Assembly: GCF_012849375.1 (NCBI RefSeq) | Contig: NZ_CP051684.1 | Location: 744,001 to 808,000 of the forward strand | Source: Duganella dendranthematis | Lineage (GTDB): Bacteria; Pseudomonadota; Gammaproteobacteria; Burkholderiales; Burkholderiaceae_D | Direction of reading: 5' to 3' | Length of the DNA stretch: 64,000 nt | In this document: one piece after another, positions 33,234 to 45,390 of the stretch | Position numbering within the stretch: position 1 is the first letter of the stretch | How the letters are laid out: every line of letters begins with the position of its first letter | Position numbers and translations under genes: made by a program | The notes under the pieces: model-generated | What the model was told of the DNA's origin: nothing | The model's input: the letters and a program-made list of their open reading frames with translations, nothing else | The model's database searches: none

Positions 33234-35552
33234 TTAGTAAATCACTTTGAGGTTGAATGCATAGTTGCGACCTGGACGAGTCTGGCGTTCGATATCGGCC
33301 AGCGTGGCGGCCGTGGTGCCGGCCGGCAGGCTGCGCGACGAGGCGTAGTCCCAGTATTTCTTGTCGCCCAGGTTGTAGACGCCACCGCTGAGGGTGACGT
33401 GCTTGTTGATGTTCCAGTACGCCGTCAGGTCCAGCACGCTGTAGCCGGGCACATCGAACAAGGTGGTGGTGCTGCCGGTCAGCACGTCGCCGACGGCGCG
33501 CTTGCCGCGCGCGGTGCTGGCGGTCAGTGCCGCGCCGCCGCGCAGGGCCGGATCGTCATAGGCGAAGGTGGCGTTGGCTTTGTACGGCTGCACCGATGGC
33601 AGGTCGGCTTGCTTGCCGGTCGTGGTGTTTTCCGACGTGCCTTTGGAGGCGCCGGCCGCGAGATTGACGCTATAGCCTTTCATCGCCGGCAGCCACTGGC
33701 CCAGCTGGAAGTTGGAACTGAATTCAACGCCGTAGATATTAGCCTTGCCGATGTTCTCCGGACGGTACAGGCCGAAGGTGATGGTCGGATAGTTGACCGG
33801 GTCCGGCGCCTGCGTGGCGTACTCGATGAAGTTGCTGTAGCGGGTGTCGAACACCGAAGCGCTGAATTCCACGCCCGGCGTCGGCGCGCCTTTCAGGCCC
33901 ACTTCAAAGGCGTTGCTGGTTTCTTTTTGCAGGTTGGGATTGCCGAGCACGGCGTAGCCGTTGCCGGTGCCGGTGTAGCTGAACGAGTCGTAGGTGCCGG
34001 TGCGCTCGGCCGCTGACGGCAGGCGCGTGCCGCGCGAATACTGCGCAAATGCGTTGAGGTTCGGCGCCACTTCCACCGACAGGTTCAGCGACGGCGTCAG
34101 GAAGGAATCGGTCTCCTCCTTGATTTCCTTGGCCGCGCTCGGCACGGCGACGATGTAGCTTTGCAGATTCTTCGGCGTCAGCTTGCGCTGTTCGCCGCGC
34201 AGGCCCGGCGTCAGCGTGGCTTGCCTGCCGCCCAGTGTGAAGCCGATCTCGTCGCGCACATAGGCGACGAATTTGTCGGTGTCCATGTCGACCATGCGGT
34301 TCTTCAGCGTGACCTGGTGCACGCCGGTCTTGACCACCACGCGGTCTTCGCTCCATGGACGACGGGTTTGCTGCTGCTCGTAGCTGACGCCGTAGCTCAG
34401 CAGATTGCCGGGAGCCAGCTGCTTGGTGGCGTCGGCGGCGATGCCTTTGCTGTCGTTGAAGTAGCCGGTGTTGATGTCGCGCACGTAGGGCTGCGCGCCG
34501 GTGATGTAGTCGGCGTGGGTCAGGTCCACCACTTCGGCTTTTTGCGTGAACAGCTTGGTGTCCAGCGTATCGAACAGGGCGATGCCGACCGGCGTCCACT
34601 GGTGCTCGACGCTGAAGCGGTTACGCTTGGTGTTGGAGTTCTGCGTCGCACCATCCGGGTATGACGAGCCGACCTTGTTGTCGAATTCGCGGTTGTGCTC
34701 GTTCTTGTAGCTGTCGATGGTGAAGCCCAGTTTCTGGCCTTTGGCAATGGTCCAGTTCAGTTTGGCCAACACGGCGGTCGAATCCCAGTCATCAGGATTC
34801 GACGGCGCGGTGCTGTTGATCATCGACTGGTCGCCGGTGCGGTGCGCAACCACGATCAGAGCTTTCAGGCTCGGGCTAATTTCGGCGGCGCCGGTCACCG
34901 CGTGCAGACGCATGCCGTGGTCCGAGGTGTGGCCGAACTTGTATTCGCCATAAACCTTGCGGGTGCCGTCAAGGTAGTCTTCCGGGTCCTTGGTAATGAA
35001 AGATACCGAACCGCCCAGGCCAGGCGTACCGCCGCCGGTCGGGCTGGCGCCGGAACCGATGCGCACTTCGCGGAAAGTCTCCGGATCGAAGTAGTCGCGA
35101 CCGATGCCGAACGAGCTGTTCGAGGTGCCGTCCGGCCGCGCGGCCGCATCCGGCAGCGAAATGCCGTCCACTTCCAGGCTGATGCGGTTGCCTTCGACGC
35201 CACGGATGTTGATGCCGGTATTGCCGGCGCCATCCCAGATATTGCCGCCGCCGCTGGCCGCCGACGGTACCGCCACCAGTGGCGAGTAGCGGGCGATGTT
35301 GGCCATGTCGATGGCATTATTCTGCTCAAGCTGGCGCGAGGTCAGCATGGTAGTGCTGCCGTTTTTGGTGGAATTAACGTCGTCGCGCCTGGCCTTGACC
35401 AGGATCTCCGACAATTCGGAAGCGGACTTGGCCGGCGCATCCTGCGCTACCGCCGGCAGGATGGCGGCACCCAGCATCACCAGCAGGGCCGAGCGGACGT
35501 GAAGAGACAATGGCGCGGCCCGATGCCGAGCGCCCGTAGGGGTAGCGATCAT
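33234..35552 (-). CDS. TonB-dependent haem/haemoprotein receptor
   Basis: A 772-aa outer-membrane receptor. A signal peptide ends PAVAQ, followed by the TonB box region SELSEILVKARR, the plug (SRQLEQNNAIDMANIARYSP, GVEGNRISLEVDGISLPD) and the barrel, which has TRLPSAAERTG and the NPNLQKETS motif characteristic of haem and haemoglobin receptors. The final residues NYAFNLKVIY end in an aromatic, as needed for barrel assembly. I choose the ATG at 35552, which has GGAAAACT upstream; a longer frame to 35627 starts inside the promoter. It is followed by the HmuS-like gene, and a consensus-like Fur box overlaps its promoter. Confidence 0.93.
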   Translation of the reverse strand: MIATPTGARHRAAPLSLHVRSALLVMLGAAILPAVAQDAPAKSASELSEILVKARRDDVNSTKNGSTTMLTSRQLEQNNAIDMANIARYSPLVAVPSAASGGGNIWDGAGNTGINIRGVEGNRISLEVDGISLPDAAARPDGTSNSSFGIGRDYFDPETFREVRIGSGASPTGGGTPGLGGSVSFITKDPEDYLDGTRKVYGEYKFGHTSDHGMRLHAVTGAAEISPSLKALIVVAHRTGDQSMINSTAPSNPDDWDSTAVLAKLNWTIAKGQKLGFTIDSYKNEHNREFDNKVGSSYPDGATQNSNTKRNRFSVEHQWTPVGIALFDTLDTKLFTQKAEVVDLTHADYITGAQPYVRDINTGYFNDSKGIAADATKQLAPGNLLSYGVSYEQQQTRRPWSEDRVVVKTGVHQVTLKNRMVDMDTDKFVAYVRDEIGFTLGGRQATLTPGLRGEQRKLTPKNLQSYIVAVPSAAKEIKEETDSFLTPSLNLSVEVAPNLNAFAQYSRGTRLPSAAERTGTYDSFSYTGTGNGYAVLGNPNLQKETSNAFEVGLKGAPTPGVEFSASVFDTRYSNFIEYATQAPDPVNYPTITFGLYRPENIGKANIYGVEFSSNFQLGQWLPAMKGYSVNLAAGASKGTSENTTTGKQADLPSVQPYKANATFAYDDPALRGGAALTASTARGKRAVGDVLTGSTTTLFDVPGYSVLDLTAYWNINKHVTLSGGVYNLGDKKYWDYASSRSLPAGTTAATLADIERQTRPGRNYAFNLKVIY

Positions 35553-35617
35553 AGTTTTCCAAGAGAGAAGTTGAACGGCTGGCTCTCGGAAGATGGACGA
35601 TTGCTGGCAAAGGAGAC

Positions 35618-35646
35618 ATCCTAACAATAATGATTCTCATTTACAA
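35618..35646 (-). promoter_or_regulatory. Fur-regulated promoter of the haem uptake operon
   Basis: On the minus strand -35 TTGTAA (35646-35641) and -10 TAGGAT (35623-35618) are separated by exactly 17 bp. A 19-bp Fur-box-like sequence, AATAATGATTCTCATTTAC on the plus strand at 35626-35644, fills that spacer and matches the GATAATGATAATCATTATC consensus at 14 of 19 positions. Iron-bound Fur would block polymerase here. Confidence 0.85.
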
Positions 35647-35677
35647 GTGCCATTGCAATCAATCTTGGTAAATCCGC

Positions 35678-35683
35678 TACAAT
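35678..35683 (+). promoter_or_regulatory. -10 box (TACAAT) 6 nt before the gene at 35690
   Basis: TACAAT, CCATGT, then the start ATG. This again predicts a leaderless transcript. It is divergent from the Fur-controlled promoter 32 bp away, so Fur binding could influence it. The best -35 is TTGCAA at 35653-35658, 19 bp upstream. Confidence 0.45.
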
Positions 35684-35689
35684 CCATGT

Positions 35690-36133
35690 ATGGAACGTCT
35701 TTCTTTGACCACGCCCAATATGGCCGCCGCCAGCTACCCAGGCTGGGCGCCAGCTGCCTGCGCGGTGGTCGCGTTTGCCGGCGCGCTGATGGCAATGGCA
35801 TTGACTGCCATCTGGCCGCTGGCCATCAGCCTGGGCGGCACGCTAGCGTGCGGCTGGCTGCTGCATACGCAGCCGCTGGAACGGGAAGTGGAATATTTTT
35901 CAGCCGATGAAGACGGCCTGCGCTACGTACACATGACCGGCCAGGACGGCCAGGTATCGCGTTATAAATGGACGGAAATCCTGGAAGTGCACGCCGCCGA
36001 GGGTGGCCTCAGCGTGCAGACCGGCCGTGGCGCGCTGAAAGGCGCGGCGGTGTTTTTTCCGATGCACTCGGCTGCGGACAGCAAGGCCGCCAGCGCGGCG
36101 GCCAGCCAGTGGCTGGCGGCTTATCGGCTATAA
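35690..36133 (+). CDS. small inner-membrane protein of unknown function
   Basis: A 147-aa protein with two adjacent hydrophobic segments (AACAVVAFAGALMAMALTA and then AISLGGTLACGWLL, residues about 20-60) followed by a soluble part (EYFSADEDGLRYVHMTG, YKWTEILEVHAAEGGLSVQTG). The plan resembles small bacterial PH-like membrane proteins in which two helices precede a beta domain. Function is unknown. The start ATG at 35690 sits 6 nt behind a TACAAT box. It is divergent from the Fur-controlled haem operon and convergent with a gamma-carbonic anhydrase gene. Confidence 0.68.
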   Translation: MERLSLTTPNMAAASYPGWAPAACAVVAFAGALMAMALTAIWPLAISLGGTLACGWLLHTQPLEREVEYFSADEDGLRYVHMTGQDGQVSRYKWTEILEVHAAEGGLSVQTGRGALKGAAVFFPMHSAADSKAASAAASQWLAAYRL

Positions 36134-36145
36134 GCGCGTCTGTAA

Positions 36146-36676
36146 TCAGCCGGCCAGATAGTTGTTCTTCACGCGCACATAGTGCTCGGCCGAATACTTC
36201 ATGTAGGCGATTTCTTCCGGCGTCAGCGCCCTCACCTTCACCGCCGGACGGCCGACGTACAAGTGGCCGCTCTCCAGCACCTTGCCCGGCGATACCAGAC
36301 TGCCGGCGCCGACCATCACCTGATCCTGCACCACCACATCGTCCATGATGATGGCGGCCATGCCGATCAACACTTCATTGCCGATGGTACAGCCATGCAG
36401 CATGGCCTGGTGGCCGATGGTGACATAGTCGCCGATAATCAGCGGCGAGCCGTTCGGCTTCTTGTCATTCTTGTGCGACACGTGGCCCATGGCGAAATCC
36501 TGCACATTGGTGCAGTTGCCGATGACGATACGGTTGACGTCGCCACGCAGCACGGTGTTGCACCAGATCGAGCAATCCTTGCCGACGGTGACGTCGCCAA
36601 TCACTTGCGCCGATGGATGCAGGTACAGGCCCTCGCCCAGCTGCGGCGTGGTGTTCAGGTAGGAAGTGACTGCCAT
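36146..36676 (-). CDS. gamma-carbonic anhydrase family protein (second copy)
   Basis: A 176-aa left-handed beta-helix protein. Repeats are seen in PSAQVIGDVTVGKDCSIW, and the likely metal-binding His are in FAMGHVSHK and GHQAMLHGC. It differs from the first copy (24223) by an insert around KNDKKPNGSP and a longer C-terminal helix (LTPEEIAYMKYSAEHYV). PaaY- and YrdA-like proteins have this plan; exact activity is not determinable. It is followed upstream, on the same strand, by a periplasmic binding protein gene 11 bp away. Confidence 0.86.
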   Translation of the reverse strand: MAVTSYLNTTPQLGEGLYLHPSAQVIGDVTVGKDCSIWCNTVLRGDVNRIVIGNCTNVQDFAMGHVSHKNDKKPNGSPLIIGDYVTIGHQAMLHGCTIGNEVLIGMAAIIMDDVVVQDQVMVGAGSLVSPGKVLESGHLYVGRPAVKVRALTPEEIAYMKYSAEHYVRVKNNYLAG

Positions 36677-36687
36677 GCGGTAAATCC

Positions 36688-37470
36688 TTATTTGCGGGAG
36701 TATTTCGCCATCATACTGCTCAGCTCCTGCTGGTGGGTAGCCATCCAGGTCCAGACGGCTTCCACCTGATCGCGGTGCGCGGTGTAGTAGGCCGGATTGG
36801 TGGCCAGCCAGATATTGCCGCTGAACAGCGGCACGCGCAAGCGCACCACGTCATTGCCGTAACGCTCGGCGATCGACTGGTCCATATCGTTGACTGCGCC
36901 GACCGTCAGCGCCACGCCATCCACGCGCTTGAGCTTGAGCTTGCCGACATTGCTTTCCAGGTCGCGGCCGCCCTCGTCAACCTTGATGCCGGCGTCGCGC
37001 AGGGTATCCGCGTACGGTGCACCGTACGGCACGCCGATTACGCGGCCCTGAAAATAGCGCGGCGTGATGGTGTCGGCCGGCAGCTGGTCGGCGGCGCGCA
37101 CCAGCACGATGATGCTGGTGTGGACCGCGCGGCTGCGGTCCAGCGCGCCGTTGCGGTCACGCGGCAGCATTACCTCGGTCGGCAGCTCGGCGCGCTCTTC
37201 GATCGGCAGATAGTCGATGGCGCCGGTTTGCAGCGCGATGCGCAGGCGGTTGGCAGGCAGGCGCACAAACTGCACCGGGCATGGAATCGCGGCGGCCGCA
37301 GCGGCGCGCAGGTAATCGACGGCCACGCCTGGCGGGTCCGGCACCTCGGCGCCTTTGCCCAGCCAGTAAGGCGGCCGGTCCTGGTCCATATAGCCGATGC
37401 GTACCGGTGGACAGGCGGCCTGGACGCCGGTGGAAGCCAGTAAGGCAAAGACGAGCAAGACGCGCAGCAT
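36688..37470 (-). CDS. orphan periplasmic solute-binding protein (family 3-like), copy 1
   Basis: A 260-aa exported protein. The signal peptide ends GVQA at about residue 18. The mature part follows the type II binding-protein plan: VRIGYMDQDRPPYWLGKG at the N-terminal lobe, RLRIALQTGAIDYLP and GRVIGVPYGAPYADTL in the cleft region. No permease or ATPase gene adjoins. It is clearly paralogous to the protein at 40135-40953, sharing DQxRPPYWLGxG and VPDPPG with A-V-D. It may be a binding component of a distant transporter or a sensor subunit. Ligand unknown. Confidence 0.72.
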   Translation of the reverse strand: MLRVLLVFALLASTGVQAACPPVRIGYMDQDRPPYWLGKGAEVPDPPGVAVDYLRAAAAAAIPCPVQFVRLPANRLRIALQTGAIDYLPIEERAELPTEVMLPRDRNGALDRSRAVHTSIIVLVRAADQLPADTITPRYFQGRVIGVPYGAPYADTLRDAGIKVDEGGRDLESNVGKLKLKRVDGVALTVGAVNDMDQSIAERYGNDVVRLRVPLFSGNIWLATNPAYYTAHRDQVEAVWTWMATHQQELSSMMAKYSRK

Positions 37471-37518
37471 AAACTAGGACAATATTAGTGACGAAAACGT
37501 CATTATACGTGTGGCAAG

Positions 37519-38151
37519 TCAGCCTTGGTAAGTGCTGTCGCCATGCGGTGCGGCGCGGAACTCCGGCAACGCTTCAGCTTCACGCGAATACGCAGCCAGG
37601 GCCGGATAATCGGCGGCCGACACCACATCCGGCAGCATCTGCTGGATGAAGTGCCAGGTGATCGCCTGCATCACGCCGGGCGGCGGCATGGCGGCGCTGG
37701 TGGCTTCCAATGGTTGCTGCTGCTGTTCGGCTTCCAGCACGTCCAGCGCGGCGCGCAGTTGCAGGATGACGCGGTCAGCCCACGGCTGGTGCAGCTTCTC
37801 GGCTGGACGCAACTGCCGTTCATAGACGAGCTGCACTGCCTTGTCGCAAGCCGCCAGCGCCAGGCCCAGCAGCCGCTGCGAGCGCATCAATTCGGTTGGC
37901 ATCGACGGCGTGCGGCGCGCCGATGGGCGGGCGATGGATTCGGCATATTGCAGGATCAGCGTGGAGTCCATCAGCGCATTGCCTTCCTCATCGACCAGCG
38001 TTGGCGCCTTAACCACCGGATTAATCTGCCGAAACTGCTCGAAGGTGCTGAACACCGACAGCGACTGGTGCTCGAACTTCAGCCCCAGCAACTGCAAGGA
38101 CACCGCCACGCGGCGGACGTAAGGTGAATCCAGCATACCGATCAGTTTCAT
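37519..38151 (-). CDS. glutathione S-transferase family protein
   Basis: A 210-aa cytoplasmic GST. The thioredoxin-like N-terminal domain starts MKLIGMLDSPYVRRVAVSLQ, with Ser9 as the likely glutathione-activating residue, and has KAPTLVDEEGNALMDSTLIL for the conserved cis-Pro and glutathione-carboxylate site. The C-terminal helical domain continues to the end. The substrate is unknown. GGAG lies immediately upstream of the ATG at 38151. A degenerate palindrome sits at 38196, behind its promoter region. Confidence 0.88.
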   Translation of the reverse strand: MKLIGMLDSPYVRRVAVSLQLLGLKFEHQSLSVFSTFEQFRQINPVVKAPTLVDEEGNALMDSTLILQYAESIARPSARRTPSMPTELMRSQRLLGLALAACDKAVQLVYERQLRPAEKLHQPWADRVILQLRAALDVLEAEQQQQPLEATSAAMPPPGVMQAITWHFIQQMLPDVVSAADYPALAAYSREAEALPEFRAAPHGDSTYQG

Positions 38152-38195
38152 AACCACTCCAGACTTTTCTATTTGAATAGATGCATTACGCAAGG

Positions 38196-38219
38196 GCCTG
38201 CCCCCATAGGGGACAGACC
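38196..38219. repeat. degenerate palindrome, CTGCCCC-CATA-GGGGACAG type
   Basis: In the reverse orientation it reads GGTCTGTCCCC, a short loop, then GGGGGCAGGCC, with one mismatch between arms. The GGTCTG-W-CCCC core relates it to the elements at 8988 and 13613. It lies in the 122-bp gap between the GST gene and the next membrane-protein gene, upstream of GST. Confidence 0.55.
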
Positions 38220-38273
38220 GTGGCAAGTTATGCGCAGTTTAGCTGAAGGGGAAAAGAATGCGCAGTGCTTTCT

Positions 38274-38663
38274 TCAGACGCCAGGCCTTTTACGGCGCGC
38301 GCCGAACAAACCCACAGAATACCCTGCGTCGCGCAGGAAGCTGGTCGCTTTATGGTTCAAAATCAGCAATGTGAAGAAACCGATATAGGGCATCCACAGG
38401 AAGAACAACCACTTACTGCCGCCGCCTGTCGAAAAGCCGTCGTGATGCGCCTGCAAAGCGTCTCCCATGCTGTAGACAGCCCAGTACGATAAAAGCACAC
38501 CGACCACAAAAAATGGGGTGCCTAACTGCGGCACCATGCTCGCCAACTCCAGGACGAAGCCAAGCAATAGCCATTTCTGCGCCTTGGCGACATTCCAGCC
38601 GTAAGTGGGGGAACGCTGGTCCAGTGTCGAAACAATCGGGCTATTCTGATCAGTCGAACTCAC
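38274..38663 (-). CDS. small membrane protein of unknown function
   Basis: A 129-aa protein with three hydrophobic segments (KWLLLGFVLELASMVPQLG, FFVVGVLLSYWAVYSMG, and KWLFFLWMPYIGFFTLLIL). It has no signal peptide or known motif. It has a similar basic tail (GARRKRPGV). It is isolated: 122 bp follow to the GST gene and 67 bp precede it toward the L,D-transpeptidase gene, on the same strand. Function unknown. Confidence 0.62.
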   Translation of the reverse strand: MSSTDQNSPIVSTLDQRSPTYGWNVAKAQKWLLLGFVLELASMVPQLGTPFFVVGVLLSYWAVYSMGDALQAHHDGFSTGGGSKWLFFLWMPYIGFFTLLILNHKATSFLRDAGYSVGLFGARRKRPGV

Positions 38664-38730
38664 AGTTTTTCCTCAATAACAATTATTTCGAAATTATAAG
38701 GAGATTTCCGTGCGGAAAACTATTAGATTG

Positions 38731-39699
38731 TCACGAAGCTTGCAGCAATACGGCGGCGCCGCGCGCGACGGCGCGTACCACTTGCATCACGTCCCAGTTG
38801 GTGAGGCGGATGCAGCCGTGCGATTGGGTCTTGCCGATATTGCCCGGCTCAGGCGTGCCGTGGATGCCGTAGTGCTCTTTGCTGAGGTCGATCCAGGCCA
38901 GTCCGACCGGGTTGTTGGGGCCGGCCGCGATGCGGGCCTTGGTGTCGCCGGCCTTGGCATCCCAGAACAGTTTGGGGTTGTAGCGGTATTCGGGATTGGT
39001 GGCGACGCCGCGCACCTGCCAGCGGCCTTCCGGCAGAGGATCGTGCTTGCTTCCGGTGCTGGCCGGGAACTGCGCGAACGGCATGCCGCCGGCGTCCAGC
39101 AGGGTCAGCGTGCCCTCTTTCGCGTCGACCAGGATCGACGCGGCTTTCGGCAGTGGCTTGATGATGGCGACATTCGGTACCAGCAATTGTTCGCCGGCCT
39201 TGTTGAGCTTCTTGCCGGGATTGAGGCGGCGCAGCAGCTCCGGGCTGCAATGGAAGCGCTCGCCCAGCGCTTCGGCCACGCTGGCGTAACCCAGCGCCGA
39301 CAACTTGGCCTTGCCGGCCATGTCGGACGGCACCGGCACATAGGGACCGGCGACGTCCTGCGCGGTCAGCGTGTAGACCGCCAGCACCGGCGCGTCATCG
39401 CGCTCCAGTTCCTGCCAGGTGGCGGGGTCGACATTGCCAGTCAGCGGCAGTTGATGCAGTTTCTGGAAGCCGCGTATCGCCTGATGCATATTGCTGCCGT
39501 AGGCCGCATCCATCTCGCCGGGAGAAAAGTGCGCGCGGTCCAGCAGCACCTGCGCGCGTAGCACATTCGGACCGGCGCTCTTGGGAGCAACCGGCTTGGC
39601 GCGTTGCGCTACATTCAGGGTATCGGCTGCGGACAGCGCCGGCTCGGCGGCGTTTGCGCTGGACAGCGCCAGCATGGCGACAAAAAATAAGACTCTCAA
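38731..39699 (-). CDS. L,D-transpeptidase (YkuD/ErfK family)
   Basis: A 322-aa exported peptidoglycan enzyme. The signal peptide ends ANA at about residue 17. A peptidoglycan-binding-like helical domain (LDRAHFSPGEMDAAYG, AIRGFQKLHQLPLTG) is followed by a LysM-like segment and the YkuD catalytic domain, with HYGIHGTPEPGNIG and the SHGCIRL motif (residues 293-299; Cys296 nucleophile). Such enzymes make 3-3 cross-links or attach outer-membrane lipoproteins to the wall. It is followed after 32 bp by a co-directional gene. It lies 51 bp downstream of the VOC gene. Confidence 0.93.
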   Translation of the reverse strand: MRVLFFVAMLALSSANAAEPALSAADTLNVAQRAKPVAPKSAGPNVLRAQVLLDRAHFSPGEMDAAYGSNMHQAIRGFQKLHQLPLTGNVDPATWQELERDDAPVLAVYTLTAQDVAGPYVPVPSDMAGKAKLSALGYASVAEALGERFHCSPELLRRLNPGKKLNKAGEQLLVPNVAIIKPLPKAASILVDAKEGTLTLLDAGGMPFAQFPASTGSKHDPLPEGRWQVRGVATNPEYRYNPKLFWDAKAGDTKARIAAGPNNPVGLAWIDLSKEHYGIHGTPEPGNIGKTQSHGCIRLTNWDVMQVVRAVARGAAVLLQAS

Positions 39700-39750
39700 A
39701 CCAGACTCGGATCAAACCAGGGAGCTTATTCTAGCCGACGGGAGGCAGGA

Positions 39751-40131
39751 TCAGCGTTCCAATTGCTGGCCGACTTCCCAGCTGTGGCCGGCGGGATCGA
39801 TAAAGTTGATGGTGCGCAGTCCCCATGGCCGATCCAGCGGACCGTTGAGTGCAATGCCGCGCTGTTGCAGGCGCTCGTAGACCGCTTGCACATCCGCCAC
39901 CCAGATGCTGAGCTGGAAGCGTGACCCTGCCTCGCGCGGGGCCACGGCGGCGGGCGCCACGATCTGCGGCGCATGGGCAATCTGCAACAGGTTGATCAGC
40001 ACATTGTCGAATTTGACGACGGTGCAGTTGTCGTCCTCGTACTCTACCGGCACGCCAAACACATCCAGATAAAACGCCCTGGCTGCCGGCAGGTCTTCCA
40101 CAAACAAGCTGATCGCGCTGATGTGTTGCAT
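39751..40131 (-). CDS. VOC-family (glyoxalase/bleomycin-resistance fold) protein
   Basis: A 126-aa cytoplasmic protein of the vicinal-oxygen-chelate fold. It has two beta-alpha-beta-beta-beta modules: HISAISLFVEDLPAARAFY at the start of module one and FQLSIWVADVQAVYERLQQRG at the start of module two, ending with INFIDPAGHSWEVGQQL. Potential metal ligands are His2/His3 region and the C-terminal Glu. The substrate is unknown. It begins 3 bp after the binding-protein gene at 40135 and is probably in its transcript. Confidence 0.85.
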   Translation of the reverse strand: MQHISAISLFVEDLPAARAFYLDVFGVPVEYEDDNCTVVKFDNVLINLLQIAHAPQIVAPAAVAPREAGSRFQLSIWVADVQAVYERLQQRGIALNGPLDRPWGLRTINFIDPAGHSWEVGQQLER

Positions 40132-40134
40132 GGC

Positions 40135-40953
40135 TTAATCCTTCTTGTAGCGTTGCATGACGTAGCCGAGGCGGCTGCGGTTGGTGTCCAGCCAGGTCCA
40201 CAGGGCTTCGGCCTGCTGCGGATGGGCGTGGTAAAAGCTGTCGTTGAACGCCAGCCACAGGCGGATGTTGAGCAGCGGCTGCGGCAGCTGCACGATCTCG
40301 CCCTTGTACTTGGCCAGCGTCTGCTTGAGGTGCTTCGGCGCCACCGCCGCCACCACCACGCCGTCCACCCGGCCCAGCCGCAGTTTTTCGATATTGCGGT
40401 CGAGGTCGCGGGCGCCGTCGTCCAGCGTCAGGCCGGATTCGCGCAGGCGGGGCGCGTAGCTGTTGCCCATCGGGATGCCCAGCGTCTTGCCCTTGAAGTA
40501 TTGCATCGGGTTGGTGCTGGCCGGCAGCTTGTCGCTCTTACGCACCAAGACCAGCACCTGGTTGTGCAGGGCGCGGTTCAAATCGATATTGCCGGCCTTG
40601 TCGCGCGGGATGGCGATTTCGGCCGGATAGAAACTCATCTCGCCCAGCGGCGCCAGGTCGATGTCGCCAGCGGCCAGCGCCACCTTGATGCGCGCCGCCG
40701 GCAGCCGCACCCAGATCGGCATACAGGGACCAAACCCGGAACCCTGCACGGCATCAAGAATCAGGTCGACCGCCGCGCCGGGCGGGTCGGGCACTTTATC
40801 GCCGTCGCCCAGCCAGTAAGGCGGACGGTTCTGGTCCAGATAGCCGACACGAATGGGAATGCAATCAGCCGCCCGCACCAGCGGCGCGACAGTGATAGCG
40901 GTAGCAGCCACGGCGGCAAGCAACATCAACGATATGCCAGCGCGCAGCGTCAT
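40135..40953 (-). CDS. orphan periplasmic solute-binding protein (family 3-like), copy 2
   Basis: A 272-aa exported protein, paralogous to 36688-37470. The signal peptide ends VRAA at about residue 29. It shares RVGYLDQNRPPYWLGDG, VPDPPGAAVDLI, RIKVALAAGDIDLAPLGE and RLGRVDGVVVAA-type segments with its paralogue. No transport genes adjoin. It begins 4 bp after ftsB and is followed by the VOC gene, so its expression may follow the eno-ftsB transcript. Confidence 0.72.
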   Translation of the reverse strand: MTLRAGISLMLLAAVAATAITVAPLVRAADCIPIRVGYLDQNRPPYWLGDGDKVPDPPGAAVDLILDAVQGSGFGPCMPIWVRLPAARIKVALAAGDIDLAPLGEMSFYPAEIAIPRDKAGNIDLNRALHNQVLVLVRKSDKLPASTNPMQYFKGKTLGIPMGNSYAPRLRESGLTLDDGARDLDRNIEKLRLGRVDGVVVAAVAPKHLKQTLAKYKGEIVQLPQPLLNIRLWLAFNDSFYHAHPQQAEALWTWLDTNRSRLGYVMQRYKKD

Positions 40954-40957
40954 GAGA

Positions 40958-41293
40958 TCAGGGATGAGGCGGAGTGGATGCTGCCGGCTTGGGCGCCAGC
41001 GGGGCGAGTGCCGCAGCCTGGTCCTTGCCGACGATCTGAACGAAGATCTCGTTCTGCTTGATCATGCTCAGCTCGTAGCGGGCCCGCTCTTCGACCGCGC
41101 CGGTGCCGTCCTTGAGGTCTCGCACTTCGGAGTCGAGCTTGGCGTTACGTGCCAGCAGTTCGGCGTTCTTCTTGTGCGCCGCGTCGACCTGCATCTCGAA
41201 ATCCTTGACGCGCAGCCAGCCGCCCTTCCCCAGCCATAGCGGGTACTGGATCAACAGCAGCAGGAAAGCCAGTCCGAGCGTAATCAGGCGCAT
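40958..41293 (-). CDS. ftsB: cell division protein FtsB
   Basis: A 111-aa bitopic inner-membrane divisome protein. It has the short N-terminal cytoplasmic part, one transmembrane helix ([20 protein letters not shown]), then a periplasmic coiled coil ([26 protein letters not shown] split by polar residues) and [18 protein letters not shown], the typical FtsB/DivIC ending. A Pro/Ala-rich tail follows. It is 42 bp downstream of eno, as in most proteobacteria, with a GC-rich hairpin in the gap. Confidence 0.93.
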   Translation of the reverse strand: MRLITLGLAFLLLLIQYPLWLGKGGWLRVKDFEMQVDAAHKKNAELLARNAKLDSEVRDLKDGTGAVEERARYELSMIKQNEIFVQIVGKDQAAALAPLAPKPAASTPPHP

Positions 41294-41302
41294 GAGGTGA
41301 AT

Positions 41303-41325
41303 GCGGCCGGATTTGCTCCGGCCGC
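41303..41325. repeat. GC-rich hairpin between eno and ftsB
   Basis: GCGGCCGGA pairs perfectly with TCCGGCCGC around TTTGC. There is no T run on the minus strand, so it is unlikely to stop all transcription. It may be a processing or mRNA-stability element that sets eno above ftsB. Confidence 0.6.
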
Positions 41326-41335
41326 GCTTGCTTAA

Positions 41336-42661
<1,326 letters not shown>

Positions 42662-42745
42662 TTACGCGCGTTGCGAGGTCAAGGATAACGGGAATTGTAC
42701 CCGGTGCAGGGAACATTGTTAAAGTTTCCACACCGGGCAGGCTGC

Positions 42746-45324
<2,579 letters not shown>

Positions 45325-45390
45325 TCAGCGTACAGACCCGGCTTGCAAAAAAGAACAAAATGAATGCTCAATACTTAAAGGAGATTCATG

